Below, in pieces: positions 42,039 to 51,625 of a DNA stretch of 64,000 nt. The position numbers and the translations under genes were made by a program. Under the pieces are notes generated by a model that was given only the letters and a program-made list of their open reading frames with translations, did not search any database and was not told the DNA's origin. The stretch is from NCBI RefSeq assembly GCF_009737085.1, contig NZ_WOVL01000004.1:1-64000 (forward strand). Reading direction: 5' to 3'. Numbering within the stretch: position 1 is the first letter of the stretch; each line of letters starts with the position of its first letter. The DNA comes from Paenibacillus sp. NEAU-GSW1 (GTDB lineage Bacteria; Bacillota; Bacilli; Paenibacillales; Paenibacillaceae).

Positions 42039-43146
42039 CTATTCTTTACGAATTTGATGGCGCAAATAGCCGTCGATGAAGGCGTTAATGTCGCCGTCCA
42101 TAACAGCGCCGACATTTCCTGTCTCCACTTGCGTGCGGTGGTCCTTGACCATGCTGTACGGATGGAATACGTAGGAGCGGATTTGACTGCCCCACGCAAT
42201 ATCCGATTGCTCGCCGCGAATCTCGGCCAGCTGTTTTTGCTGCTCTTCGATTTTGCGCTCATACAGCTTGGAACGAAGCATATTCATCGCCCGCTCGCGG
42301 TTCTGAATTTGCGAACGCTCCTGTTGGCAGGCAACGACGATGCCCGTCGGAACGTGTGTAATCCGAATCGCTGATTCCGTCTTGTTGACGTGCTGTCCGC
42401 CGGCGCCGCTTGCGCGGTACGTATCGACTTTCAAATCCTCGCTGCGGATTTCGATTTCGATATCGTCGGTAATTTCCGGCACGACGTCGCAGGAAACGAA
42501 AGACGTATGCCTTCGGCCCGAAGCGTCAAAAGGCGAAATCCGCACGAGCCGGTGCACCCCTTTTTCCGCTTTCAAATAACCATAGGCGTTATAGCCTTTA
42601 ACCGAAATCGTAACGCTCTTGATTCCGGCCTCGTCGCCGTCTTGATAGTCCAGCACTTCGACTTTAAAGCCTCGCTTCTCCGCCCAGCGCGTGTACATCC
42701 GGTACAGCATTTGGCCCCAGTCCTGCGACTCGGTGCCGCCCGCTCCGGGATGCAGCTCCAAAATCGCGTTCAGCTTATCGTAAGGCTGATTGAGCAGCAG
42801 CTGCAATTCGAAATCGTTGAGCTTGCCAACAAGAGCCGCGACGCCTTCAACAATATCCGTCTCGAGCGACTCGTCGTTCTCTTCCTCGGCAAGCTCCAGC
42901 ATCGTCTGCAAATCATCCTGCTCATTGTTCAGGCGCTCATATTGCTCAACCGTCGACTTTACCGCGTTCAATTCCGCGATGAGGCTTTGCGCCCGGTCAT
43001 TGTCGTCCCAAAAATCGGGAGCGGTCATTTTCTCTTCATAGTTCGCGATCATCTCTTGCTTAAGATCTAAGTCAAAGAGACCCCCTGAGTTCTTGGAGTC
43101 GCTTCGCCGATTCACGCAGGTCTTGTTTTACCGATGTGTCTATCAT
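42039..43146 (-). CDS. prfB: Peptide chain release factor 2, with programmed +1 frameshift
   Basis: RF2 releases peptides at UGA and UAA. The class-I GGQ motif is in [14 protein letters not shown] and the SPF-like recognition loop in [10 protein letters not shown]. The gene is in two frames. The first starts at the ATG at 43146 (GAGGTG upstream) and runs 24 codons to CTT followed by an in-frame TGA (43074-43072). A Shine-Dalgarno-like AGGGGG sits just ahead, giving AGGGGGTCTCTTTGAC, the classic autoregulatory slip site. After the +1 shift reading continues from GAC at 43073 for 344 residues, total 368. This is intact regulation, not a mutation. It lies about 150 bp downstream of secA. Confidence 0.95.
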
Positions 43147-43297
43147 AGCGTTTGCTTCACCTCAATCTAAGTATAACGCGCCCGTCTGCGCGGCCGAGCA
43201 GCCTATAGCCGCTCCGCTCCGCACGGACTGACGCGTTGAAAAATGCTGCTCTATTAACGTATGCGCCTAATTGGCGCCACGTTCAACCGATTAGCCG

Positions 43298-45802
43298 TTA
43301 CTCAGCGCCGTGGCACTGTTTATACTTCTTGCCGCTTCCGCAAGGACAAGCATCATTGCGGCCAACACGGTCAAGCCGCTTAGCAGGGCGTTTCTCCTGC
43401 TCGGCCGGGCTGTTCGTCGTCGTTTGGCCTTGAGCGACCTCTTGGCGCTCCAGGTTGCTTTCAACGCGAGCTTTCATCACATACTTCGCAACTTCCTCTT
43501 GAATGTGCTCGATCATTTCCTTGAACATCTCGAAGCCTTCAAACTGATATTCGCGAAGCGGATCGGTGCCGCCGTAAGCGCGAAGATGGATACCTTGGCG
43601 AAGCTGATCCATCGCGTCGATGTGGTCCATCCATTTGCTGTCGACAGCGCGCAGCACGACAACCTTCTCGAATTCGCGCATCATTTCGGAGCCGAGCGCT
43701 TCCTCGCGCTCATCATAGTAAGAGACGACCTTATTGTAGATCAGCTCGATAATCTCATCCTGCTCTTTGCCCCATAGATTGTCCTTCGTGAACGTATCTT
43801 CTGGCAGCAATGTCGCATGCACGTAATCAACGATTGCTTGCAGATCCCATTCTTCCGGAATATCTTCAGAAGTATGCGCCTCTACAATGCGATCCACAAC
43901 CGGCTTCACCATCTCCATGACAACCTCGCGGATGTTCTCGGAGCCAAGCACGTCGCGGCGCTGCTTGTAGATGACTTCGCGCTGCTGGTTCATAACGTCG
44001 TCATATTGAAGGACAACTTTACGCGTATCGAAGTTGTTGCCCTCAACGCGTTTTTGAGCCGATTCCACTGCGCGGGAAATCATACGGCTTTCGATCGGCT
44101 GGTCTTCATCAATACCAAGGCGGTCCATCATGCCCATGATGTTCTCCGAACCGAAGCGGCGCATCAATTCGTCCTCCAGCGAGAGGTAGAATTGCGACGA
44201 GCCCGGGTCGCCTTGACGGCCGGCGCGTCCGCGAAGCTGATTGTCGATCCGGCGGCTTTCGTGACGCTCGGTACCGATAATGTGCAGACCGCCAAGCTCA
44301 GCCACGCCTTCGCCCAGCAAAATGTCCGTACCGCGGCCCGCCATGTTAGTCGCGATCGTAACCGCTCCAGCTTGGCCTGCGCGCGAAATAATTTCCGCTT
44401 CCTCGGCATGGAATTTCGCATTCAGCACCTTATGGCCAACGCCGCGGCGCTTCAGCATTTCGGACAGCTTCTCCGAGTTCTCGATCGAGATGGTGCCGAC
44501 AAGAACCGGCTGGTTTTTGCTGTGGCGTTCCACGATTTGCTCGACAACCGCTTTAAACTTGCCAAGCTCGTTTTTGTATACTACATCTGGCTCATCTTTA
44601 CGAATCATCGAACGGTTCGTCGGCACTTGAATAACCTCAAGCCCGTAAATCCGTTTGAACTCTTCTTCCTCTGTCTTCGCCGTACCGGTCATGCCGGCCA
44701 GCTTGCGGTACATCCGGAAGTAGTTCTGGAACGTAATCGTCGCAAGCGTCATGCTCTCATTCTGAACCTTGAGCTGCTCTTTCGCTTCGATTGCTTGATG
44801 CAAGCCGTCGCTGTAACGGCGGCCCGACATCAGACGGCCGGTAAATTCGTCAACGATGACGACTTCTTCTTCCTGCACGACATAGTCGACATCGCGTTTC
44901 ATAATGACATGCGCTTTTAACGCCTGCTGGATATGATGATTAAGAAGCACGTTGGCATGATCAAATAAGTTCTCGATATGGAAAGCTTTCTCAGCCTTCT
45001 CGACGCCCGCTTCCGTCAGCATAACGGTGCGAAGCTTGATATCAACCGTATAATCCTCTTCCTCTTTCAAGCGGCTGATAAAACGGTCAGCGGCATAATA
45101 GAGCTCCGTCGATTTAGCCGCTTGTCCCGAAATAATAAGCGGCGTACGCGCCTCGTCTACGAGAATCGAGTCCACTTCGTCTATAATAGAAAAATAAAGC
45201 GGGCGTTGAACCATTTGCTCTTTATAAAGGACCATGTTGTCGCGCAAATAGTCGAATCCGAATTCGTTGTTCGTTCCATAAGTAATATCGCATGCATAGG
45301 CGTGCTGTTTCTCTTCGTGCGAGAGACCGTGCATGTTACAGCCGACGGTAAGTCCAAGGAAGTTGTACAGCTGCCCCATGATTTGGCTGTCGCGCGATGC
45401 GAGGTAATCGTTGACCGTAATGACGTGAACGCCTTTGCCGAGCAATGCATTCAAATAAGTAGGAAGGGTAGCAACAAGCGTCTTGCCTTCGCCTGTTCTC
45501 ATCTCCGCAATTTTGCCTTCATGCAGCACCATGCCGCCCATCAGCTGCACATCGAAATGACGCATGCCGAGCGTACGCTTGGACGCTTCGCGGACGACCG
45601 CAAAAGCTTCCGGCATAATTTGTTCCAGTGTTTCGCCTTTTTCAATACGCGCTTTAAATTCCTCGGTTTTATTGCGAAGCGCATCATCCGACAAACCGGA
45701 TACGGTAGATTCCAGTCCGTTGATTTCTTCGACTATTTTCGAGAGACGCTTAACCTCGCGTTCGTTGGGATCACCGAATATTTTTTTCACTAGTCCGAGC
45801 AT
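43298..45802 (-). CDS. secA: Protein translocase ATPase SecA
   Basis: Motor of the Sec export pathway, moving preproteins through SecYEG. Walker A MRTGEGKT near residue 103, [15 protein letters not shown] (motif II region) and [10 protein letters not shown] are present. At 834 residues it is the usual Firmicute size. The extreme C-terminus has the zinc-binding tail [15 protein letters not shown] that contacts SecB or the ribosome. AAAGGGGA precedes the ATG. The hpf-secA-prfB order is typical of Bacillales. Confidence 0.98.
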   Translation of the reverse strand: MLGLVKKIFGDPNEREVKRLSKIVEEINGLESTVSGLSDDALRNKTEEFKARIEKGETLEQIMPEAFAVVREASKRTLGMRHFDVQLMGGMVLHEGKIAEMRTGEGKTLVATLPTYLNALLGKGVHVITVNDYLASRDSQIMGQLYNFLGLTVGCNMHGLSHEEKQHAYACDITYGTNNEFGFDYLRDNMVLYKEQMVQRPLYFSIIDEVDSILVDEARTPLIISGQAAKSTELYYAADRFISRLKEEEDYTVDIKLRTVMLTEAGVEKAEKAFHIENLFDHANVLLNHHIQQALKAHVIMKRDVDYVVQEEEVVIVDEFTGRLMSGRRYSDGLHQAIEAKEQLKVQNESMTLATITFQNYFRMYRKLAGMTGTAKTEEEEFKRIYGLEVIQVPTNRSMIRKDEPDVVYKNELGKFKAVVEQIVERHSKNQPVLVGTISIENSEKLSEMLKRRGVGHKVLNAKFHAEEAEIISRAGQAGAVTIATNMAGRGTDILLGEGVAELGGLHIIGTERHESRRIDNQLRGRAGRQGDPGSSQFYLSLEDELMRRFGSENIMGMMDRLGIDEDQPIESRMISRAVESAQKRVEGNNFDTRKVVLQYDDVMNQQREVIYKQRRDVLGSENIREVVMEMVKPVVDRIVEAHTSEDIPEEWDLQAIVDYVHATLLPEDTFTKDNLWGKEQDEIIELIYNKVVSYYDEREEALGSEMMREFEKVVVLRAVDSKWMDHIDAMDQLRQGIHLRAYGGTDPLREYQFEGFEMFKEMIEHIQEEVAKYVMKARVESNLERQEVAQGQTTTNSPAEQEKRPAKRLDRVGRNDACPCGSGKKYKQCHGAE

Positions 45803-45839
45803 GGTCTTCCCCTTTCGTTATTACGCCTGTTTGCCTTAA

Positions 45840-45868
45840 ATTGTAACAGTTTGTAGAGAGCGCCGCAA
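45840..45868 (-). promoter_or_regulatory. secA promoter
   Basis: On the minus strand TTGCGG (45868-45863), 17 bp and TACAAT (45845-45840), 38 bp ahead of the secA start and after the hpf terminator. Confidence 0.5.
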
Positions 45869-45913
45869 CGCATCGACATCATTTCCAGCAATAGGTACGC
45901 TAGTAAAATAAAA

Positions 45914-45943
45914 AGAGCCTCTCCCTTGCGGGAAAAAGGCTCT
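45914..45943 (-). terminator. Terminator after hpf
   Basis: AGAGCCT and AGGCTCT enclose an inner CCC-GCAA-GGG stem-loop; Ts follow on the minus strand. It separates hpf from secA. Confidence 0.85.
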
Positions 45944-45966
45944 ATCGTTTGTATGAACAGCCGTTG

Positions 45967-46518
45967 TCAATCTTGCTCGATCAAGCCATACTTCCCGTCG
46001 CTGCGCCGGTAAACGACGTTTACCTCTTTGCTCTCCGCGTTGGAGAATACGAAGAAATTATGGCCTATCATATTCATTTGAAGAATCGCTTCCTCGACAT
46101 CCATCGGCTTCAGCGTGAAGCGCTTGGTGCGAACAAGCTCCAATTCGTCCTCGTCATCCAGCACCCTCACGGCGGTAGCGACGTTGCCTTCTTCTTTGAA
46201 TACAGTCCGGACACCGTAGCTGTTGCGGAATTTACGGTTCAGTTTCGTTTTATGCTTGCGGATTTGACGTTCCAGTTTGTCCACCACAACGTCGATGGAT
46301 GCGTACATATCTTGGCTCTTATCCTCGGCTCTCAAGAGCAAGCCTTTGAGCGGGATCGTTACTTCGACGACATGCTGTCCCTTAGTGACAGACATCGTTA
46401 CGGTTGTTTCGGAGGCAGGTGCTTCAAAATACTTTTCCAAGCGGCTTAGCTTTCTTTCAGCATAATCACGTAGTGCGTCTGTCACTTGAAACCGTTGACC
46501 TCGAATGGTGTATTTCAT
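45967..46518 (-). CDS. hpf: Long-form ribosome hibernation promoting factor
   Basis: Dimerises 70S ribosomes into inactive 100S particles in stationary phase. The N-terminal S30AE domain (residues ~1-100, with RDYAERKLSRLEKYF) and the C-terminal dimerisation domain (~125-183, MNMIGHNFFVFSNAES) are both present, so it is the long form of 183 residues. AAAGGAGGAA lies ahead of the ATG. It has its own promoter and terminator just upstream of secA. Confidence 0.95.
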   Translation of the reverse strand: MKYTIRGQRFQVTDALRDYAERKLSRLEKYFEAPASETTVTMSVTKGQHVVEVTIPLKGLLLRAEDKSQDMYASIDVVVDKLERQIRKHKTKLNRKFRNSYGVRTVFKEEGNVATAVRVLDDEDELELVRTKRFTLKPMDVEEAILQMNMIGHNFFVFSNAESKEVNVVYRRSDGKYGLIEQD

Positions 46519-46544
46519 GGGGCATTCCTCCTTTACATGCTCTT

Positions 46545-46573
46545 ATTATAACATATGCATCGGGCTATTACAA
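46545..46573 (-). promoter_or_regulatory. hpf promoter
   Basis: On the minus strand TTGTAA (46573-46568), a 17-bp spacer and a perfect TATAAT (46550-46545), 27 bp ahead of the start codon. Confidence 0.7.
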
Positions 46574-46685
46574 AATAGATTTTTGTTTATTGTGAATTTT
46601 CTGATAATTATTTTGTAGAATTGGTTAACGATATGTTGTCGAAACTTGTATCGCTGAATCCCCCTGTAGATTCCATAAATAGACG

Positions 46686-46714
46686 TTGACCAAAAAAAAA
46701 TTTTATGGTATGAT
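46686..46714 (+). promoter_or_regulatory. Promoter of the MBL-fold hydrolase gene
   Basis: TTGACC (46686-46691), a 17-bp spacer containing an A9 tract, and TATGAT (46709-46714) lie about 100 bp ahead of the TTG start. A TATAAT immediately follows but at 22-bp spacing. Confidence 0.6.
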
Positions 46715-46811
46715 ATAATTTTTAGGTATTTACATCAACTGATTTTCTCTGTATTATATTGACCAGACCCCGGCCGGGTATCATCTTTCTTTTCTAGGAG
46801 TGTGAACCACG

Positions 46812-47564
46812 TTGCTTATTGGTCAAGGCATTGCCATGCTATCCATTGCCGCCCCGGTTCTTGGTCGTCCGGACACCGTTCACCCGGTATTGCTCTGGGA
46901 CGATCACGACGTTGTGCTTGCAGATACAGGCTTTCCCCGTCAAATCGATCAACTCATCGCCGCAATTGATTGCTTAGGTGTAGATTCTCGCCGGCTTAGC
47001 AGGATCATCATCACGCATCAAGACATTGATCATATCGGCAACTTGCAACAATTAATAGAAGACTCCCCTGAACGAATCGAAGTATCTGCCCATATTCTTG
47101 AGAAACCTTACGTCCAGGGAGACAAACGACTGCTGCGATTCACGGAAAAGGCGATTGCAAGTATCGATCTGCTGCCTGACCACGTCCCCGAGTCCTTTAG
47201 GAAGGGACTCAAAGCGCTTATGCTGCATCCTCCTCGGGCCGAAGTCAATCGCGACATTGCTGGCGGCGACCGTCTTCCATGGTGCGGCGGTCTTGTTGTT
47301 GTTGATACTCCAGGACATACGCCAGGTCATATCAGTCTCTATCATGAACCGTCCCGCTGCTTGATTGCCGGTGACGCCCTCGTTGTACGGGACGGTCAGC
47401 TATGGGGTGCCGATCCCCACACTACGCTGGACCCGGCCGCAGCTCAGCATTCACTTTCAAAGCTATCCGCCTTCGATATCCAAACGGTTGTATGCTATCA
47501 TGGCGGCCTGTATAACGAGCAAGTCAATGAGCGGCTTACAGAGCTTGCAAACGAAACCGTCTGA
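46812..47564 (+). CDS. Metallo-beta-lactamase-fold hydrolase
   Basis: The zinc-binding motif H-x-D-x-D-H is in THQDIDHIGN, the later histidine ligand in TPGHTPGHI, the bridging Asp in LIAGDALVV and the last His in VVCYHGG. The 250-residue length and lack of a signal peptide fit the broad glyoxalase-II/lactonase-like group rather than a true beta-lactamase. The substrate is unknown. The start is a TTG with TAGGAG upstream; the next possible start is an ATG eight codons in. It stands alone between hpf and csp and ends with a strong terminator. Confidence 0.85.
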   Translation: MLIGQGIAMLSIAAPVLGRPDTVHPVLLWDDHDVVLADTGFPRQIDQLIAAIDCLGVDSRRLSRIIITHQDIDHIGNLQQLIEDSPERIEVSAHILEKPYVQGDKRLLRFTEKAIASIDLLPDHVPESFRKGLKALMLHPPRAEVNRDIAGGDRLPWCGGLVVVDTPGHTPGHISLYHEPSRCLIAGDALVVRDGQLWGADPHTTLDPAAAQHSLSKLSAFDIQTVVCYHGGLYNEQVNERLTELANETV

Positions 47565-47594
47565 ATCTCCATGATGTTGTTAAATAGCAATAAA

Positions 47595-47620
47595 AAAAGC
47601 CCCGGCTTGCCGGGGCTTTT
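47595..47620. terminator. Bidirectional terminator between MBL gene and csp
   Basis: AAAAGCCCCGGC and GCCGGGGCTTTT form a perfect 12-bp stem with a TT loop between convergent genes. Confidence 0.92.
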
Positions 47621-47674
47621 GAGTTAGATAGTTATAAATGAACCATCTATTAGTGGCTTAATTAAGCCGAATGA

Positions 47675-47872
47675 TTACAGTTTAACAACGTTAGCTGCTT
47701 GTGGACCGCGAGCGCCTTCAACGATGTCGAATTCGACCGATTGGCCTTCTTCGAGTGTTTTGAAGCCTTCGGATTGGATTGCGGAGAAGTGAACGAATAC
47801 GTCGCCGCCTTGTTCAGTCTCGATAAATCCATAACCTTTTTCCGCATTGAACCATTTAACTTTACCTTGCAT
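47675..47872 (-). CDS. Cold shock protein (CspA/CspB family)
   Basis: Single OB-fold nucleic-acid chaperone of 65 residues. The RNP1 and RNP2 motifs KGYGFIE and DVFVHFSAI are present. AAGGGAC precedes the ATG. Transcribed from a good promoter about 65 bp upstream. Which csp paralog it is cannot be decided from the window. Confidence 0.96.
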   Translation of the reverse strand: MQGKVKWFNAEKGYGFIETEQGGDVFVHFSAIQSEGFKTLEEGQSVEFDIVEGARGPQAANVVKL

Positions 47873-47933
47873 TCAGAACAGTCCCTTCATCTTCAAATAC
47901 TGTGAGGCGTCTTTAGGTAAGGCCCACAAGTCG

Positions 47934-47963
47934 AATATACCATCATTGTCACGGTATTGTCAA
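47934..47963 (-). promoter_or_regulatory. csp promoter
   Basis: A perfect TTGACA (47963-47958), an 18-bp spacer and TATATT (47939-47934) on the minus strand, leaving an untranslated leader of about 55-60 nt. Confidence 0.75.
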
Positions 47964-48042
47964 TATTTCCTTGTAAGCGAATTCATTGCTGCTGTACTTA
48001 TATTCTGAGATGATATTGTGTAACGCTAATTTTCAAGTTGTT

Positions 48043-48726
48043 TTAGTTTTTCTCCATTATAATTCGGCCTAAATAAGGGTCTTCATTATTGTAAATCGAT
48101 AGACCTGTTCCTTTAGTAAACAACACTTTATTAAAATCATACTTATTTTCTAAATCACTCAGAAGATCTTCAGATACAATAAATCTTCGGTAATGATTAT
48201 CATAAATTTTATGTAACTTTTGATCTTCGATCGTTCTAAACTCTGAAGCCAAATAATCGCCTTTCTTTAAATATTTCGAAATGGTTGATAGCAATACTTT
48301 TTCTGTCGTTTCATTAATAGAATGCAATAGAAACCTGACATACACGACAAGTTTTTTATTTTCGTTTGTTGCAAGTTGACTTACCGATTTAACAATTTCC
48401 CCTAATCCTTGTTCATCAGCGATATCTACAACTTGAAATTTTATTTTCAAGTCATTAAAGTGTATATTTTCTTTCAGAACTTCATTTAACTTAATAGCTT
48501 CTTCCGATCTATCTACACCTACGACCTCGAATCCATCTCTAGCAAAAGAAAATGCATCTCTACCAGATCCGCAACCAATATCCAAGATAATCGCATTATT
48601 ATTTATCGTATTTTTTATTAATGTGCAAAAAGTTGATTCCTCTTGAATCTTTACCGTTTTATAAAATTCATTCCAGTATTCTATGTTTTCTGTTTCACTT
48701 AACAGTCTCTGCTGTGCATTCGCCAT
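48043..48726 (-). CDS. Class I SAM-dependent methyltransferase
   Basis: The SAM-binding motif I is ILDIGCGSGRDAF near residue 60, with motif II acidic residue in EVVGVDRS. The target is unknown. I place the start at the ATG at 48726 (227 residues) because AAGGGG lies about 9 bp ahead; an ATG at 48789 would overlap the sulfatase-like gene and has no ribosome site. The gene is visibly AT-rich, like its upstream neighbour, and unlike the GC-richer genes around them. Its position at the distal end of the legionaminic acid region suggests methylation of the glycan, but no sequence evidence proves it. No clear terminator follows. Confidence 0.85.
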   Translation of the reverse strand: MANAQQRLLSETENIEYWNEFYKTVKIQEESTFCTLIKNTINNNAIILDIGCGSGRDAFSFARDGFEVVGVDRSEEAIKLNEVLKENIHFNDLKIKFQVVDIADEQGLGEIVKSVSQLATNENKKLVVYVRFLLHSINETTEKVLLSTISKYLKKGDYLASEFRTIEDQKLHKIYDNHYRRFIVSEDLLSDLENKYDFNKVLFTKGTGLSIYNNEDPYLGRIIMEKN

Positions 48727-48770
48727 TGATAGGATCCCCTTCGCATTACCGAATATTAAGCCTTCCTTTT

Positions 48771-50810
48771 TCAGCTTTCTTTGTTCCATCTGATAAATTC
48801 TTTAATATGTTCAAAGACGACCTTTTCATAAAACTTCAATTTCTCGACATATACATCTTTTTCATCTCTATTTGTATGTTTATCTAGCAGCATCATGGTG
48901 TAATTTTCAAAACATACGGTAAGATCATTCCCAACTTTCTTTTCCGTTTCAAATTGAAAGTTATGCTGATCGTCGCTAATAGCAACCTTATAGGTTTGAT
49001 TTGGATGAATGATTTGCGTAAAAGCAAATTGTCGTTCGCTTTCTCCTCCAAAACACTTCGGCAATTTACCGTCGATATTATCAGGAATCTTTATGCCGCA
49101 TTGATGTAACATAATAGGAAGAATATCTATAGATTCAATAGTTTCATCTGACATTAAGCTAGGAATACCCTTGCCTTTAATCATTATTGGAATTTTTCGT
49201 CGGCTTTCATGTGAAATACTATTTTCTTTTTCTAAAAATGTTTGACCATGATCAGAGTGCAGCACAACTAGAAATTCTTCACTGTTATACTTTTTATTAA
49301 TATAATCAAAAAGAACACCTAAAAATATATCAACTCTTTTTATTTCCTCGTAATATTTAATTATTTTATTTTCATCGTATTTCGTTAATACAGAAGTTTC
49401 GCCTTTATTTTGGGTATTTAATCGATAGAATATATCTGTATTTACTTGAGCATATAGGTTATTTTCAATTTCATCAGGAACATTATGAAGATCCATTAGA
49501 GAGATAGAAAGAAATTGATTTTTACCACTAAACGCTTCCAGGTGTTCGATTGCTTCCATGATTACTTCTTTACAATCCATACCGCCTATGAAGTTTTGAT
49601 ATAGGATTCGATCAAATCCCTTGTAATAGCCAAACGTCGGAGTCGTTCTCCAATTGGTGCAAATTTTCGTCGTGAAATAGCCCGCTTCTTTAAAATATTC
49701 CGCCATCAATTTATTATATTTCTCGAAATTATAAGTAAAGTTCGGATGAAGCAGTTTGTGGTTGGTTGGATATTTCCCTGTATTTATACTAGCTTTACTA
49801 GGTAACGTCCATTCACTTGTGGCATAACTATTTTTTGAGATAAACCCTTCTTTAAAGAAGGCATAAGCATTCGGCATCACATTCTCTAAACCCTTTTGTT
49901 CCAAAAACTTATATGAAAGTCCATCGATAAATATTTTGAACACGAGCTTTGGTGTCTTAGGCTTATCATCCATCTCAATGGGATTTCCAACAAATACAGC
50001 CTTATTAGCTGAAATTTTCAATTTTCCTGGTTCATTAAACTTCAGATAATGAAAGTTATTGGACGTCAAATCTTTTTCTGAAAATGGATACGTTTGATTG
50101 TTAATAGAAAATTTAATTTCTGTAGATTGTTGAATTTTGGAAATAGGTACAATTGAAGGGCTATTCAAGAAAAATTCATTATCCCCCTGAATTTCTTTCC
50201 CTTTTAAAAGTTCCGTTTTAAAAAATATCCGTGAATTAACATTTATATCTCCAACCGAATGCGTCTTGTACATATTAATCATAAACTCTTCATCTGTTCC
50301 CTTGTGCATTACCTTCCGCACTAGAGAATTATTATCCTGATCTAGAGGGAATACTCTTGCATCAACTTCGTTTAAAATCTGATCTAGTTCATTTAGTTTT
50401 TCTGTTCTTACCTCAGGATTTGAAATCTGTGCTATTACGCGTTTAAGGTTTTCAGTACTTTCTTCATGCAATGATGTATTTCGAGAATATTTTGCGGCAT
50501 ATGCATAGTACTTCCAGCTTGATAATACATCATTCATTTGCTCATAAATAATACCTAAGTTAAATAATATTTCAAAGCTGAACGGATGCTTCTGCAACCC
50601 CTCCAGCAAAGTTTCCAGGGTCTCTTTGTACTCGCCCCTTTGAAAATAATATGTCGCCTTTAACGTATAAAATTCACTATTATTTAGATATGTAGAATAC
50701 TCATTAATTTTATTTTCCGCTTCATCTAATCGATTATTTATTAGCAAATCTTCTATTTCAATTTTTAGCGAGTTAAGATATTGCAATAAATCTTTAATTT
50801 CCTCTTTCAC
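48771..50810 (-). CDS. TPR protein with alkaline-phosphatase/sulfatase-fold domain
   Basis: The N-terminal ~150 residues are helical TPR repeats (for example FYTLKATYYFQRGEYKETLE). A beta-rich stretch follows, then from about residue 290 a domain of the alkaline phosphatase/sulfatase superfamily: metal-site Asp in FKIFIDGLSYKF, nucleophile region TSEWTLPSKAS, MDLHN, and the metal site HSDHGQ with a nearby SHES. The nucleophile position has Thr/Ser, not the Cys of classical sulfatases, closer to phosphoglycerol or phosphoethanolamine transferases. There is no signal peptide or membrane helix, so it appears cytoplasmic. Start GTG with AAGGGGG upstream. AT-rich. A role in glycan or lipid-linked modification is inferred from context. 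Confidence 0.8.
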   Translation of the reverse strand: MKEEIKDLLQYLNSLKIEIEDLLINNRLDEAENKINEYSTYLNNSEFYTLKATYYFQRGEYKETLETLLEGLQKHPFSFEILFNLGIIYEQMNDVLSSWKYYAYAAKYSRNTSLHEESTENLKRVIAQISNPEVRTEKLNELDQILNEVDARVFPLDQDNNSLVRKVMHKGTDEEFMINMYKTHSVGDINVNSRIFFKTELLKGKEIQGDNEFFLNSPSIVPISKIQQSTEIKFSINNQTYPFSEKDLTSNNFHYLKFNEPGKLKISANKAVFVGNPIEMDDKPKTPKLVFKIFIDGLSYKFLEQKGLENVMPNAYAFFKEGFISKNSYATSEWTLPSKASINTGKYPTNHKLLHPNFTYNFEKYNKLMAEYFKEAGYFTTKICTNWRTTPTFGYYKGFDRILYQNFIGGMDCKEVIMEAIEHLEAFSGKNQFLSISLMDLHNVPDEIENNLYAQVNTDIFYRLNTQNKGETSVLTKYDENKIIKYYEEIKRVDIFLGVLFDYINKKYNSEEFLVVLHSDHGQTFLEKENSISHESRRKIPIMIKGKGIPSLMSDETIESIDILPIMLHQCGIKIPDNIDGKLPKCFGGESERQFAFTQIIHPNQTYKVAISDDQHNFQFETEKKVGNDLTVCFENYTMMLLDKHTNRDEKDVYVEKLKFYEKVVFEHIKEFIRWNKES

Positions 50811-50935
50811 TTCGATACCCCCTTATGTATGCCCACCATTTTCCTGACAACCCGCTCCTTTACGTCTCATAGTACCCGTTAGGTTGTAGGCTCACAGCAA
50901 TTTATGATGAATCTGAGAAGCTCTTCGTTCGCGTT

Positions 50936-51625
50936 CTAATTGTTCGCTTTATTTGCAATAATAGCCTCACATAACCAAAAATCAAGCAGTGTATCAATGT
51001 CCACGGATCGTTCTTTCGGCATGACATAACCTGTAGTCTCTTCGGTCAGAAAAGATTCCGTCTTGCGGAAGCCTTCTACATCCGATACATATATAGCTCC
51101 ATTCAGCACGAATGCTGCAGGCAAGTCCTGTCTGAGCGTTGACTCGACATGCCCCATAACCGGCGATAACCGGTCCCCCGCTCCAATCCGGAACATCCAG
51201 TACGGACTTTTATCCGGCTCCGTCATCGACACGACGGGTGCGCCGCTTTTCTCGCATTGGGCGATGCACGCATCGATATCTTCAACCGTTCTGAGCGGAG
51301 AGGTCGGCTGCAGCAGGACGACATAATCATAACCCGGCAGCTCGTCCAGTGCATGCACGACGGGCGCAAGTCCCGAAGTCCCATCCTGCGCCAGCCGCTC
51401 GGGCCGTTTAAACGGAACGTCGCCGCCATGCGCAATGGCCGTTTGAATAATTGAATCGTCATCGGAGGAAATAATGACGCGGTCCAGATAGACAGACCGG
51501 GCGGCCGCTTCAATCGTCCAGGCAATTAACGGCTTGCCCGCAAGCTCGCGAATGTTTTTTCCGGGAACGCCTTTAGAACCGCCTCTGGCGGGAATGACGC
51601 CGAGCACTTTTTTTCCCGCTATCAT
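50936..51625 (-). CDS. legF: CMP-N,N'-diacetyllegionaminic acid synthase (cytidylyltransferase)
   Basis: Activates the nonulosonic acid with CTP. The nucleotide-binding motif IPARGGSKGVPGKNI starts at residue ~10, followed by LLQPTSPLRTVEDID, typical of the NeuA/PseF/LegF family. The ATG at 51625 overlaps the ptmE stop (ATGA), giving 229 residues and translational coupling. Family membership is certain; LegF rather than NeuA is based on the neighbouring legB, legC and ptmE. Confidence 0.9.
   Translation of the reverse strand: MIAGKKVLGVIPARGGSKGVPGKNIRELAGKPLIAWTIEAAARSVYLDRVIISSDDDSIIQTAIAHGGDVPFKRPERLAQDGTSGLAPVVHALDELPGYDYVVLLQPTSPLRTVEDIDACIAQCEKSGAPVVSMTEPDKSPYWMFRIGAGDRLSPVMGHVESTLRQDLPAAFVLNGAIYVSDVEGFRKTESFLTEETTGYVMPKERSVDIDTLLDFWLCEAIIANKANN

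Noticed and set aside
43072-43074. prfB as a pseudogene because of an in-frame TGA
   Set aside because: The TGA is within the conserved +1 frameshift signal with the upstream AGGGGG.
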